A DNA stretch of 64,000 bases, taken from contig JAFBJZ010000952.1 in the NCBI GenBank assembly GCA_016785225.1, positions 682,001 to 746,000 of the forward strand. Direction: 5' to 3'. Made by a program: the position numbers and the translations under genes. Below, in pieces: positions 27,130 to 41,192 of the stretch; position 1 is the stretch's first letter, and each line of letters begins with the position of its first letter. The notes below the pieces were generated by a model. It saw only the letters and a program-made list of their open reading frames with translations. It made no database searches and was not told the origin of the DNA. This DNA comes from Psettodes erumei (taxonomy: Eukaryota; Chordata; Actinopteri; Pleuronectiformes; Psettodidae).

Positions 27130-27370
27130 ACAATCAGCACACGTCAGCTTTACGCTGAATCTATTAGGGAAAACTGACTGAGGCTCGGCATGAGGGATGA
27201 CAGAGCTGCTGCAGAGAACACCGGCCCATCACGGCATATGATAACGCTGCCCTTTACTGTACATCGATTTATTTATCAGCCCGCTGACATTGGAGAGCAA
27301 GGAGCAGTGTGCCAAGTCACATAAAACAATGGGAGACATTTTAATATAGAAATTGAAATGGAGGTTAGAG
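27130..27370. promoter_or_regulatory. Candidate conserved non-coding element
   Basis: Repeat-free complex sequence with tacatcgatttatttatcag and gggagacattttaatataga. Texture only. Confidence 0.18.
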
Positions 27371-30018
27371 GGAGCAGAAAAAGACAGGGGGGGGGGTGCT
27401 TTTGCAAAGTGCGGTGGGAGTGCGTACAACTGAATGTACTGTAGCCCCCATTTTGTAACAATGTCGTGCCAGGCCTCATCAGTCACAGTGTATTGATGTT
27501 TGACCACATTCATCAGCAGCTGGCTGACATGGCTCGTTGAAGGAGGGAGGGCTCCTTTTCTCAACTTTCAGCGTCAGACTCATCTCTCTCCTTCTCCTCA
27601 CTCCTTGCATTATCCACAAGCACCTTCTGACTCTCTGTTTGTTTAATTCTTTTTCTATTTACTTTATGCTTTACTCCCATAGTCTTCCATCCTGTGCATC
27701 AGGTCCTTCTCTTTCCTTTCGCCTCCGCTTGAGGCAAATAAAGTGTCTGGAGGAGGTTCACTGACAGTTTGAGGATGAGAAGTTGAGACTGAGCCCAACT
27801 TCATCTCAAGAAGCAGAACACAGCATTTGTTTTTCCTAAAAGAACAAACCCAATTTTCTCTAACCAATCCAGAGATGGTTTCAAGAAATATAAAGTTTGC
27901 ATTTTGCTTATAGTTTTTCAACTTAAAAAAGCCTTTAGGTATTTAAACATTTTTGAAATGGCATTCCCTCCTTCTCCCTCATGGAAAAACAGCTGGACAC
28001 AAGGTTTCTCCTACTTGACCTGCATGTCCAAAGAAGCTACCGGCCCCTCTTTCTTTTTTCTTTTTAGTTTGGCGTTGTATAACATATATTTGTCACATTT
28101 TCCACCATTCAACTCCTCCTGTTGCCTGCCCTGGCTGCAGTCTCAGGTGGATCAGGAGTCCATTCGCTCCCCTGGCCCCTTTCACATGTGCTACAGATGC
28201 TTCACTCTTGGCTTTGCTGAGGAGAGATGCTGGGTAACAGAGGTGCACTGCCGTCTTACATTATGACTCTGACCTCACTTCCCTGTGAGAAAACAATGCT
28301 TTCCTGTCGTTTCATTTTGTTTGGATTTTGTGTGAAACTGTGTCAGGTGTGGGTGATGCTGCACATGCTGAATAAAGGTTTTTGTTTTCATTTGGGCATA
28401 AGCAAACACATTCTCTTTTTCTTGACCACTGTGTGTGTGTGAGTGTGTGCTTACTCGTCATTTGTTTTTGCTGTATGTATCTTTTATTTATGCCTTATTC
28501 AGTCAGTAAATGATTTTAGTGCTTGGTCAAAAAAGATCCAAGGACAGACTTTGTGTCATGTTTATGCTGCTGAAAAAAAATTTCAATATCTTTCCTGTGG
28601 TATTTGCCCATATTAAATGTTTAAATTTGTATCAACTGAAAACTATTAACTTCACTATACTGGCTGCATTCAGTGTGTCCCCTCTTGACCCTCAGTCCTT
28701 GGTAAACAGCCCCCTAGTGGACAGAGCTCAGGATCATCTAAAGCTTGTCCTAACACTCCAACGCTTCCACATCCACCTAAGTGTTGCAAGTAAAAAGCTG
28801 ATGTGAATGAGGAGTGGGACTTCCTCAGCTATGCTCTGATGGAGCATCTGTCTAAATTGTTTATTGGCCTTATTTCCCCATTCCTCAGGGGAAGAAGAGC
28901 AGATTCTGCAAAGGGAAATTAATGGGAGAAATACATTTTACTGTGGATTGCGCTCCCCTTGTAAATGAAGAATGACGGTAATGCGCTTACATTCAATAAT
29001 AGAAAAGAATTCAGTGAAGTGGTTTGATTTGATACACTGGGAGAAGCAAGAGTCCAAATGTTCATTCAGTGTGTGTTAGTGTGGGAGCAATTGTCTTTGA
29101 ACGGACAACCTTTGGAGATAAACAACCCTCATGGTGAGCCATACACATGCCATGCCAAATTACTAAATGCAGAAGAACAGCAGAGAAATCCTCACCTGAT
29201 GCATTATGTTGTAGAACAAGATGTGTTTTCAAGGAGCAGCAGCATCCAGCAGCACATATACACACTGACACTATGTCCACATGAACTTGTGTAGTCAAGT
29301 ATGAACTTATTTTTTTCAATGCTGTTTCCAGGAGAAGTGCCTTTATTTTTTTCTTGATATTTGCGTTTTTTTCTCTCTGAGTTACAACTTACCCAAACAT
29401 ATAGTAGGAACATACTAGGCAGGATAAAATATTGTAATTCTTTTTCTTTCCTTTTTTTTGCCTTGGTGTTTATCTCATACCCACCCCTATACATGCGCAC
29501 AGACACACACCTAAGCGCAGTATCTTCATTTTTTCTTTTGTGGTACACCACTATGCAGAGAATGCTGCCCACACTGGGGGGGAACATGTCCCCTGACTGC
29601 AGTCCATGCAGACATCAGTACAGTGTATTCCTGAACAGGCAGCTGAAAGACGACTGACAGGCAGGTCCAAAAAAGAAAAAAACAGCTTTTCCTTCCTTCC
29701 CCTCCTTTCTCTGTCCTTCCTCTTTCCTTCCTGTCTCTGTTCCTGCTACACAAGGGCTTTCAGTAAAAATATATTGATTTCTTCCCCACATACCCCCCAC
29801 CACCTTCCTCCACATGCACACACACACACAAACACACAAACACTTGTCTCTCTTCATACCTCTTCAGAGAAGAAGAAAAAGCAAGTAGCAACACTTCATC
29901 CAGCATGTCATAAATAAAGGGCTGGTAGATATTCAATCGACTGATAAACTGACATCCTGTATCAGCCAAAGTGAAAGTCAATGGAAGAGCAGCCGGGAGG
30001 TCTCCCACACAGACTACT

Positions 30019-30044
30019 ACACACACACACACACACACACACAC
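30019..30044. repeat. (AC)n microsatellite
   Basis: Thirteen AC units; a 15-base poly-T run lies at 30156..30170. Confidence 0.9.
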
Positions 30045-33000
30045 GCAAATACAAATGCACAAATACAGAGGCATACTAACATGCCAAGAGAAGACAAATA
30101 TCTTCATCATTGGAAGTAACGGTTTTAGTGCAGCCTGCTGAGCCATCAAGTGCTGTTTTTTTTTTTTTTTACATCCCCATGACATATAACAGAGCAGTTC
30201 AACTCCTCTACATGCCAATCAGATTTCCATTACAGAGAAACAGTAGTATAGGTGTTGCCCATTTTTTGAGTCTATTACACACTGAAAAATCCCTCTAGAT
30301 TTCATCAGTGATCAGATGATTTGCACAGACCAGCTCTTCCGGCGGTGGAGCAGCTGTGTGTGAAAGCAGAGATAAAGCTTTCAGGAGATCAGTGGATCAC
30401 TCTCCAGTCCAGATGGATCCCAAGGAGATTGACTCCTTAGGCCAGGATGAAGAAAAGTTACCCGTCTCATTTCACCCTGTCACATCACCATACCTAAAGT
30501 CAGATCTCATTTTCATTTGACTATAGCAATTTGATTTGAATCCTGTATGAAGTCCTCCTGTATTAAGTTTACTAATAATATTACTTCTATTGCAATTCCT
30601 CACAATTACAGCTGTGTCTCTATGTGAGTGTTTGCAATCATGGCAAAATGTGGTCCTGGAGACACCTTGTATAGCAGGAACCACATCGGTTTTGACTACT
30701 CATGTAACAATGGAGTAAAGACCAGTCTCTATTACCATGACTTTGTGATATTAGAAAAATATCTAGATTTCAAAAGAAAGAAAATCAGATGTTTAAAGGC
30801 CAAAATTAATTGGATGGCACACGCAGATGTTGATGATGTTGCAGAAGAACTGGAATTAGATTGTATCACCAGAGGGTCGTGATGTTGTGCATACTGTAGT
30901 TGGACTGTGGGGGGCCGCAAGAGGGTGGCAGCAGTGCCCATGAGGTGCTGCTGTAGGTGGAGAAGATGATGCAGGTACCAGTGAGGGGGTGTGGTATGTG
31001 AACAGTCACTTACATGAAGAACATTGCACGCGCCTGCCCTGCCAGTTCAGATGTGTAATGTGTGGACTGATTTTTCATGTGGAATTATACCCTCTCTTGT
31101 GCCTTATAGTGCATCTGATAGCTGTTTATGTGCAGTGACACCTGTTGTTCTGTCTGACTGTCCTGCAGTACACTGTGTGTTAAGATCCATGTTTCATCTC
31201 TACTTCCCTTATGAGTTGTTACAAACACAACAAAAGCTAAGGACTTTTGAAAGAGCAGCGGTTCCAAAACAGATGAAAATTGTCAGTTAAACCTATGTGG
31301 TGGGGTCTGTGCGCAAAGTGAAGAGAAATGTGAGGACTAAGTGTCCTGCTACAGCATCCTGCACCATGGGCTAAGTGGTGGAAGCCTTTCCAGGATGAAG
31401 GGGACTTATGCCCCAGGAAAGCAGCTGGTGTGGATGTGGATTATGGATTCTCTTGCTATTAATGTGGTTGGAGCGAAGAGGGAATGTGGAGATAATGGCT
31501 GTGAGCTGTGAGGACTCAGCAGTGTCCGGCTCTGAGTGAGACGTTGAAGCCAGGTGCATGAGCTCGGAAAGTGGACTGTTGAGTCGCCAGATGGGGCCGT
31601 GTAGTTGTTGGAGATTCTCAGGCCAGGCATTGAGGCTAACCTGTGTGCTAACTGTAGATGGCAACTTTGGCTCATGGCTGATGGTTTGATGTGAAGCCTT
31701 CTTCTGTGGTTCATCAGAAAGTCACCTATCATCCTCCATAAGGTCAGCAATCTGTTTGCGGCTAAAATCTAGAAAACCAAACAGTCCAGAGTAAACAAAG
31801 TGCAACAAAGTGCAGGAAAGCAAGCAGGGATATCCCCACCCACAAACATCAGACTCCATCTTTGCATTTAAAACTTAAAAAAAGAACTACAGAAATAATG
31901 AACATGCAATGTGGTCTCTATCGTAATGTATAATGTATGAAATGTGTGCGTGGGTATCATTTGCTGTGGCTTGCTATATCTTTACAGCTCATGCTAAGAC
32001 AACTGGTGGAGGCTAGTTGTGATACCCCTCATTATATGTTCTGACTACTCTGGAAATTTAATGATCATAATCTGGCTGCTGACTGTGTCATAATACATAG
32101 TGTTTAATTTCAGTGCAATTGCCACTACCACATCCTGGAGATCTAAGAGAAAGGATTTCATGTTGATGTATTCTATTTCTTTTAAAAGAACACAGATATG
32201 AAAATAATGGTGCAGTTATTTGAAGAAAAAAAGGTTAATTTCTGCACACACTTGTCACCTCTGCATTATTTATTATAAAAGGTCATCCTTTCACAAGGAC
32301 ACAGTAGTCAAACACTATGTCATTCAATGGTTGATATGTCTGATGGGAGGTCCATGTGACCAAAGCATTGAACATAACACAACCTTTACCCCTCGATTCA
32401 TCATGATGTTGTGTTCTTCTTTACATCGGGCAGTAATTAAACTTCCTTCATATGTTAGAGATCTTTTATCCAAATGAAAAAGTCCTGTAATATAACATAA
32501 GTGCATACAGTAAAATGATGTTACAAGATCTCCTGTAATAAAGCAGATTCCATTTAATTTACACCACTGGCCATGAGGGAGAAGTTGCCAATGCAGGGAG
32601 GGTTACTTTCTAACATCCGTTTTTCCTAGTAGCCTCACTCTTCCTGGAGGAGCTGGGGAGGAAATGACTCTTTTAGAGGACCATAGGAGGAGAGGTGCCC
32701 TTTAGCATCAGCAAAAAAGGGCATCTTTTGTATCGTCCAACAAGATTTTGCTTTTTGTCTAACAAATTGAGCCACCTTGCCTCTTGACTCTTAAATAAAA
32801 AAAACTTTTTTTCATTTCAAAATCAGACATTTCTTTCAGAGTAATCCATTTGAAGTCTAATTTGTAACAGTAAAACATCAGCACAAACACATCCCTGTCC
32901 TCTTGTCTCATCTTCCGATCACGTTGAGGAGTCCAGTCTATCTCACCAAGCTGGCTTATTATCTCCCCCAGCGCTCTCTTATCTGAATGAATGCGATGTC

Positions 33001-33279
33001 AGCCTCCTCCATCTATCATTCGTTGTCTCCAGGGCAAGTGTGCAGTGTGTGATGTGTGTGGGCAAGCTTGTGTGTGTGTGTATGTGCGTGCCAAGTTTGG
33101 GATTCCTTCTGCAGGATGATGTGCAGGATTTCCCCTGACTAACCCGTGTCTCACCTGTCTCCTCAGTGTTTATCTAACTTTCTGACTGGTTATCTGTCTT
33201 GTCTCTTCCCGTTTTGTGTTCCCTTTCGTCCTATCGTCTCTCGAAGTCCGTCGCAGATGAACCGTCATTATCTGTCAGG

Positions 33280-33560
33280 TGCTAAAACAAATAGATAAAC
33301 CGAGAGGGTCCTTCATTTTTATGGCACCGTATAAATTCTCAATCAAGACACATAATTCAGCTGGTGACGGAGTGAGAGGAAATCATGTTTGATAGGTTGT
33401 GTAATTTCCTGTGGTGTTTCCAACAAACTTATGATCACACCATTGGTACTCTTAATTATTCTAGTTAATGTGTTTTTACTTACCAGTTACATTCATTAAC
33501 CTCAATTAGCCTCAGAAAGTGGCACAGAACGACTGCTGGCATTTATTCCTCACGACGTGG
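33280..33560. promoter_or_regulatory. Candidate conserved non-coding element
   Basis: It has ttaattattctagttaatgt, gttacattcattaacctcaa and attagcctcagaaagtggca, dense in TAAT/ATTA cores, with no repeat or ORF. Confidence 0.28.
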
Positions 33561-36500
33561 AAGAGCTTCCTACGTTTGCGGCGTGTGTGTGTGTTCATGT
33601 GGGTGTGTGTGGTAGTAATGGGATGATAATTGGAGCTGGGAATAATTAATCAGTCATTACTGTGTACAGTCAGAATAAATGTGTTGTTAACATTAATGTG
33701 ACACTGTGAGTGAACAAGCACAAATATACAAGCGAGCACATACACACAGATGCGCAGCTGCACAGGATACATGTAGCAAGAGCTCTGTTGATGTTTTATT
33801 CAGCAGGGTGTAGGGATTACTGCACTTGAATTTAAATTGAAAATTGGGGTTCCACCTTAAATTGGAGGAAAACAGACAAACCAAATTAGTTAGTCTATTA
33901 ATTAGAATTATCAGAAATAGTGAACTCTGGATACAGGAACCTGTGTCTTGCCTCTGAGGGAATACACAACACCATAACTTGATGATAATTGAGGATTTAT
34001 TTAGGAACAGCAGTTGAATAAATAGGCTTACTTAACTTTAACATATAAAGAGATTTGAACAAAGAGATGAAGAAAGTTGAATTTTGAACCGATCACTTTG
34101 TTTTTGGTGATAGTGAAATGGAGTCATGTTTCAGAGTTAACAGAGCAGCAGAAAGCTTGCTGATATTGACTCTAACTTTTGCAACGTCATCTCAGAGGCT
34201 AGCCCTTTTTGGTTGAGGACAAAGTGGTTGTTTTTAGTACTGACTCTCCCAATGAGGTGATGCTCCCCATGACATAGCATCTGCTTGTTGCCGAGCAACA
34301 GGGGTCAGACGGTCATCTGATCATGGCGACCTCACTTCGGGTTTGATGGAGCGAAGTTTTAAGGGCTGATGATGATTCTTCTGAGCAGGCAGAAGTTAGT
34401 GAACAGTGCAGCCTCTGCAGGTTTCTTGGTGCATTGTAGTTGCATATATACTTTCCTTAACTGGACTTGTTCCATAGTCCCGAAAGTAACACTAGAATTT
34501 CCAAAATAACAAAGTGACATTTATCAAAGGAGAAAAAAACAAGAAAACTAGAAAAAGCACTCTGAGAGCACAGACCTCAGACATTTTCCCAAAATTAAAA
34601 TTTTCCCCTGATGTCTCTCATGATGTGCTAAATTTAAAAAATTGAAAATGTCCCACATTTAACACTTCTGCAAGCATTTAGGCTGTTTGATTGCACCATC
34701 ATCCAAACACCAGATGAAGGAATGCTGTATGTTATACTTCAGTAGAGTTTGAGGGCCTTCTGTATTCCACACCAAGGAGCAGTATCAATATTCTGGCAGG
34801 TATGAAGAGATGTTGGCTACAATGTTGAGGTTTTAATATTTCATGATTAGATGAGCTGAATGTGAAAATCCTGAAATAATTATGTTAGTGAGAAGAATGC
34901 TGGCCCTGAATTTACAACAGGTAAGCTTAAAAACACATCTAAAAAACTCCACCAGCTGTTTGTAAACTGGCTGGGATGTGTTGTTCCAGTGAGTCTCCCC
35001 TCTGCAATGCGTCCAGGATGAACAGAAGCAGAAACCTATCCTACAGTGCACCGCTGTGCCAGCCCATCGTGTGAGCTGATCGCTATGGTTACAGTGGATG
35101 GACTGGATGGCAGGTTAAATGTGTGAGACCCCCCCACACACACACACCTCCTTCTCCTCCTCTAACCCTGTCCTCCCCCACTGCTCTGATTGGCCTGGTT
35201 TAAACTGCTGGATGCATCCTAAGGAGGAGGGAAGTCCCAGTGGGCCGGCAGATAATGAATGCCCTCTATCTATCCTGGAGAGGGAGAGTCACAGAGAGAG
35301 AGAGAAGGGGGGGGCTAGACAGGTCTTTCTCACACATAATGTGGCATTATGGAAAGATGCCTCTACTCTCTTTCCCCTTCGTTTCTCTTCTATCTCTCTC
35401 TACCCCTTCCCCCGATCTCCTCCCTCTCCATTTCTCATTTACCCACACGCATTCACATGCATACAGGGTTGAACTCACTGACCGTCTGCTGCACCGGCCC
35501 TGACATCCATCCATATATCCCAACTGTGACCTTCAGACAGCTTCAAGCCCCAGCCCACTCAGCACCTCCACCAGGCGTGCAGCAGGGATACAGGACGCAT
35601 GGGGAAAACGGGCACAGCAGGAGTCTCCCCTGCTCGTGATCAGTAGATACCAAAATCAAACTGCATATCCAGTATGGTTAGAGAGGGAGTAGTTTGTTGA
35701 CAAGCGTGATGGTTGCATCAGGGATGGAAGTGAGGGGAGCCTTGTGTCCTAATAATAAAGGCATATATCATGTATCTGCACAGACTCCGGTTTGGTTCAG
35801 ACCAGGGACCTTTGCTATGTGTCATACCCATCTCTCTGTGCTTGTTTTCTCTGTGCCTCTCTGATGTGACTGGTTTCATGACGGCAGAATAAACCCAAAA
35901 AATAATCCAAAAAGACTAGGGGAAAGTGTAAAAAGAAAATCCTATATTTTTGGGTTCTGATCCATTTTTTTCTTGTCAGAATAACTTTGTACTCACCACA
36001 CAGAACTTTGAGAAATGCAGCTCATAAGTCAGGAAGCTGGTGTTATTCCTGTGACCCCAGACTTGGAAAGTCTAGAAGTGTACATCTGTGACAGATATGC
36101 AGCTCTGATCAATATTGCTGCACTGTGACTATGCCCAAAATCATCTGTTTACCTGTAAATCTGTTTACCATATAAGTCCAAAATGACCTAAAAGAGAAGA
36201 CAGAGGCCAGAATTCACACCTAACAATTAAGCTTTTTTATAACATGTTTGTGTCTATAGATGTAAATGTTTATTACTGTAGATAAATTTGAGTTTGCTAG
36301 CTGGCTAATCAAACACTAGATCCATTTGCATTAAGCAAAATAGCTAATGCAGAGGCAAGTGTTTTATTTATGTTTTAAAAAAAGATTTGTGCTGTTTGTC
36401 ACAATATTTAGATATAGATATAGAGATGGTGAGACAGATATTATTATGATTATTATAATTATGAGCTGAAGAACCAGGTTCGAAAATACAAAAAAGCACT

Positions 36501-36879
36501 GATTATAAAAATGGTTTTCCACCAGTATCCAGAAAAAATCTGACTTGCATGCTGAGTCAAATTGTCACAAACTGTTACTAGAGGTGCAGAATTGCTTCAA
36601 GAGACACTTTATGACATCAGGAGCACAGTCTGACACTTAACTCAGCATGCTGGAAGCAGACATCAAGGCAGATGGCAGTATGGCAGACACACACACACGG
36701 CTACACTGCATACTGTATTGCTTCAGGGAAACGTCCTTTATTATTATTTTTTTAAATGTTCCTGTCTGTCCTCCAGCTTATGTTCATTCATAAATACAGA
36801 GTTCACTTCTTTGCAGACGGGGCACTAAAGACGGGGCCGCCTGCTGTGTCTGCCCATATGTAAGTAGCAAATAAAGGCA
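33561..36879. other. No gene seen
   Basis: AT-rich unique sequence and a pyrimidine-rich tract at 35120-35440. Nothing recognisable. Confidence 0.5.
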
Positions 36880-37430
36880 CTGATGCATTCTCATTATTAT
36901 GCCTACAAACATTAATTGTCACTCCTTTATTTATTTTTGTCTGGAGAACACCTCTGCTTCTTTTTTTATGGCTAATGGGAACAGACTGCAAAACAAGGTC
37001 CAAAAAATAAATACAGCAAAAATGGAAATTCAGCAGCGATGGCCAGCACTCCAGCAGTTTGAAGAAAAAAGACAATCCACACTCCAGGGAAAATCTCACC
37101 ACTGTGCTTCACCTTCTGCTCCCACTCTGCACTGCTTGCATGCCCCACTGCACAGTCTTCATCCAGGTGAAGTTTGCTGAGTCATTTATTTTTGCGAACC
37201 CCTACTCATCTGTTAATGACAACTGAGCAAAAACACTGGATGTGGTGTACTTTCACAGCCAGTTAGAGGATTCAAAAAGAGGTATGGCAAACAAATCTCT
37301 GGGCAGATGTGTGCAGAGTCTCAGCAGCCTGCTACCATTTGCACATGATTTAATCAAACGCATAAACAGTGGCTCACTCCTGCATAATGGCACTGTACTT
37401 CTCAAATATAAGGGATTTAATTAATTTAGG
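36880..37430. promoter_or_regulatory. Candidate conserved non-coding element
   Basis: A long complex block with aacattaattgtcactcctt, gcacatgatttaatcaaacg and gggatttaattaatttaggg. The short frames across it look like chance. Confidence 0.22.
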
Positions 37431-40400
37431 GAAAGCCTGTCCTACACTACGGAGTTTGATGAAATTGTTTATTTACTATTTATTTTAAAACATTACATTT
37501 CTCCCACTATTTTGTTTGTTGTTGTCAAGGAAATTACTTCATTTTTACCAGATGTATGTACTGGTTTGATTAACTGATCCGATGGTGATCCAGTGGGTTA
37601 AGATTGGAGCTTTTTCTGGTCAGTCCAGTCAGGAAAGACTGCTGGGGAGGGTGAAAGTGAACCATAATGCCTATGTATGTTTGCTATGTATGTAATATAT
37701 GCGGCGTCTTTCGGTGGCCCCCCTCCCAGTTCACTCTAATTTCAATGAAACCAGCTGTCAACGCAGGTGGTGCACCTGCATAGTGATCGTGTATTTGGCT
37801 TTGAGCACTGAAGAAACCTGAAGTTGCTGCCTTGCAGAAGACAGTGTCAGCCTCCCTCTTCACCACAGTCGTTTTCTCACACATTCCAAAATCACACATC
37901 TTAATCCTGAAAAAACAACACAGATTTTCACCAGAAGGTAAAGAAAATGCCAGCAGAACTCAGGGACATAATGGTAAAAGCTCAAGCACAGATTTATTGT
38001 AAACTTAAAAAGCTGACACTGTTGTGTGTTGAGCCAGAGTGGAGCAGGGAAGTCTGGATCCAGGGGCCAGATTTGGACTGGAAGACACAAGGAGGTTGGC
38101 AAAGTGGACAGACACAGAGAGCTAGATCTAGCTGACCTAAGGCTGAGTCAGGTTCAAGCAAACACTGGGAAATAAAAGTTGCAATATGAGGAAAACATGG
38201 GCGTACACTGATGAACACAGTGATGTGGCTACTGATAGAGTGAAGAGCTGGAGTCTTTACACAGCAGGTAAAGATTACTGGAGGAGCTTCAGGTGCTCTG
38301 GATGATAGTGAGCAGAAGGAGGACTGGATGGTCACACACAGGGAGATGGACAAACTTGGAACATGAAACAAAAGGAGAAGGGAAAACAGAGGTTAAAATA
38401 TAGGGAATGAAGGGGAGGCACAGTCTAACCATAGCACTCCTGTTTCTGTATGGATTACCTATTGGAAAAAAGTAAGGTGTGATGATAAATCAACTTTGAA
38501 ACTTGATGATGATGATGAATGACTTCTTTGGGGGAAAGACATGCGGCTTACCTGGCTTTCTACTCTGTGCATGGCAGTGCAGGAAACAAAGGAGGGCTGG
38601 AGATGTGTAGGAGCAGTCCTCTTTGTAAAAGCTATAAAATAATGTACTTAGATGGATAGTTAGGGCAGATATGTGTGTGTGCGTGTCTGCATGAGAGATT
38701 GCATGTGGGGTGTAGACTGAACGACTTGATGAAGCGGTAAATCTCACTTCTCCTTCTTGCCTGTATGTTTCCCCCAGCAATCGCCCCACCCTAAACACAA
38801 CACACACACAGACACGCACAGACATGCACACACGTACCTTACTAGCCACTCTGCTCTGACTTGACCCTCCTTCACACTTCAACTGCTCTGCTGTGGGGAA
38901 AGTACCTGCAGCACTCATTCAGACGTGTGTAAACAACACACACTGACAAACACACACCACGGCCCTCAAACGGAAACATAACCAGTGGTTTGTTTCTGTC
39001 GTTTACTCAGGAAAGAAAAAATCTATGATGCGTCTTTTGTGGCTTTGACGTCCTCAGACACACTCAAGGTTTGCCCGTGTCTGCGTCTGTCACTGAGTTT
39101 GACACCCTCAAACACATAGACGGGAACAGGAGAAGAGATAGTGAGAGCAAAGAGATTAATAAAAGAGAGATTTACCATGTTGGAACAAAGAGAAGATGGA
39201 CTGAAGGGAGCAGGGAGGATGTGAGGGGAGATAGGAGGAATAAATACAGTGGATGGAGAGATGGAGAGCAGGAAGAATAGAGAAGTGGAGGAGAGGAAAG
39301 TGAAAGCAAGAGGAGAGAGGGAGGAGGAGGAGGGAGTTTGAGAGGAGTAGAAAGAGTGTGCTGATGTTTGCTGACAAGGGCAGAAGTGAGGCCTCCTCTG
39401 AGAGCAGCCTGATGCAGAAACAAATGAGGCGACAGGAGGGAGCAGACAGCTCCGTCACACACTCTGATGTGCATGAGACTTTGTGTATGTGTATGTGTCT
39501 TTTCATAAGTGCGAAAACCCCCAGAGTGGTTGTCACTGTTTCTGACACTCAACCAAAGGAAAACATCCACCTTCAAGAAAGGCACAACAGTGGTAACGCT
39601 CACAGGTGCATTTAGCAAGGACAGAGAGGACAGGCAGGAGAGGAGGGAAGAGGACAGGGGAGAGGAGAGGAGAGAAGAAAGTGCAAAGAGGATTGTTTTT
39701 GCTGCTGGTAAAGAGGGTGTTAGTGGGGCACAGGGGAGAGTCAGCAGTGTCACGATGGTACACTCGCCTTTCACTCGGGTTGCAATAACATATTCACACA
39801 AGCACTCACTGTGACGCACACACACAGCTGGCAGAGTGGTACAAACTACCAGCACATGTCTACTGTACTGGGCTTCTGAGGAGGCAGTTAGCAAAGTAAT
39901 GGGCCCTCAGTCACTCACGCAGCTTGTTACAGGACAGGCAGAGACAGGAAGAGACAACTGAGGAAGGTAGCTAAGGAGAAGGAGAACAAGTGACGTAACT
40001 GTGTAATTATTAAGGATGTGAGTCTCTGTGGCCTGTGGTGGCGCCGACAGCTCAGTGCACCTCAAAGGGCAATAGTTTCTTTCTTTTGCTTTTACTAGTT
40101 ATTATGAAATAAATGTTGATTGCACAGTGTCATGGCTATTAAACTATGACACCATCTGCATTTAGATCACTTCCCAATGAAAGTGAGTCTCCCATTGAGT
40201 ACAAAATCCTCCAGTAAAAATGAAGGCTCAAGTCCTTCTGCCAATTCCACTGTAATGTGAGAAAGCACAATCAAACACACAAATATAAAAATGTGGCTCA
40301 ACAGTCTAAATATTTGACTTGTGATACTGTTCACAATAATCAGATGCTTCCTTTGACAGTTTCTTTCAAAGGCTATCACAGCACTCTAGCTGTGTTTACA

Positions 40401-41161
40401 CCTACATTCTTTTCCCATGAACTGCCCCATGAGAGAGGCCTGGTTTGTAAGCCTTTATGAGACTGGAGTCCATGGTGTGAAAAATTCTCTTGAATGAACC
40501 ATGTTAACTGTTGTGCTGCTAGCAGCAGGAGATCTGTGGTGACAGAAGTGGTGTCATATTCCCTCTAGCTGATGTGGTAGCAGTTAGCTCCCTGGCAGTA
40601 CTTCACCCATTAGCCTGCTGAGCAGTCATGTGTCACCAGGCTTGGAGTACTGTATGTTGTGCAAAGGCCAGAGGATGTATTAAGCTGATGAATTTATCCT
40701 ATAAAGAATGATATACAATATGTACAGTATATGAAATAAGAGTCTGTCAGAGATGGAAGCAGAGGAGGAAGGTAATCACAAATGCAGGTGTCAAGCTGCA
40801 GAATAACGTCTTTGTTGAGCCTGTGATGGACCATCAGGAACAGTGTGCTGATATGTTAAGCAAAATAAACTGGGACAAATGCATTGCCATGAAAAGTCAG
40901 TTAGTGATGTGCAAGAGGATGCCGGCCTCGCCTCACTGTCTGGCTCGAGGGAAGCCTGACCACTGGAGGCTAGTTGAACTCAGTGGGGTTCAGCGTGGGT
41001 GGAAATTTACAAAGACCCCAAATAGTTTAAATGTGACCCGCTCAGTAATTTAACACCCACTCACTCATGCTATACACACTGACCCAAAGCTTAGGCTCAC
41101 TGGCTTTGTTCAACCTAACAGTGACCTGCAGATTTATGTGTGTGTCAATGAGTGTTGTCTT

Positions 41162-41192
<31 letters not shown>

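Larger units (their letters stand above)
24245..33279. other. No gene seen
   Basis: Unique sequence with a (GTG)n tract at about 24490-24525, a candidate element at 27130-27370 and CA/T runs near 30 kb. Open frames here are under 155 codons and look random or low in complexity. Confidence 0.5.

Noticed and set aside
39172..39894. 240-codon minus-strand open frame
   Set aside because: It is Ser/Leu-rich and low in complexity because it reads the purine-rich tract; no domain, no plausible exon.
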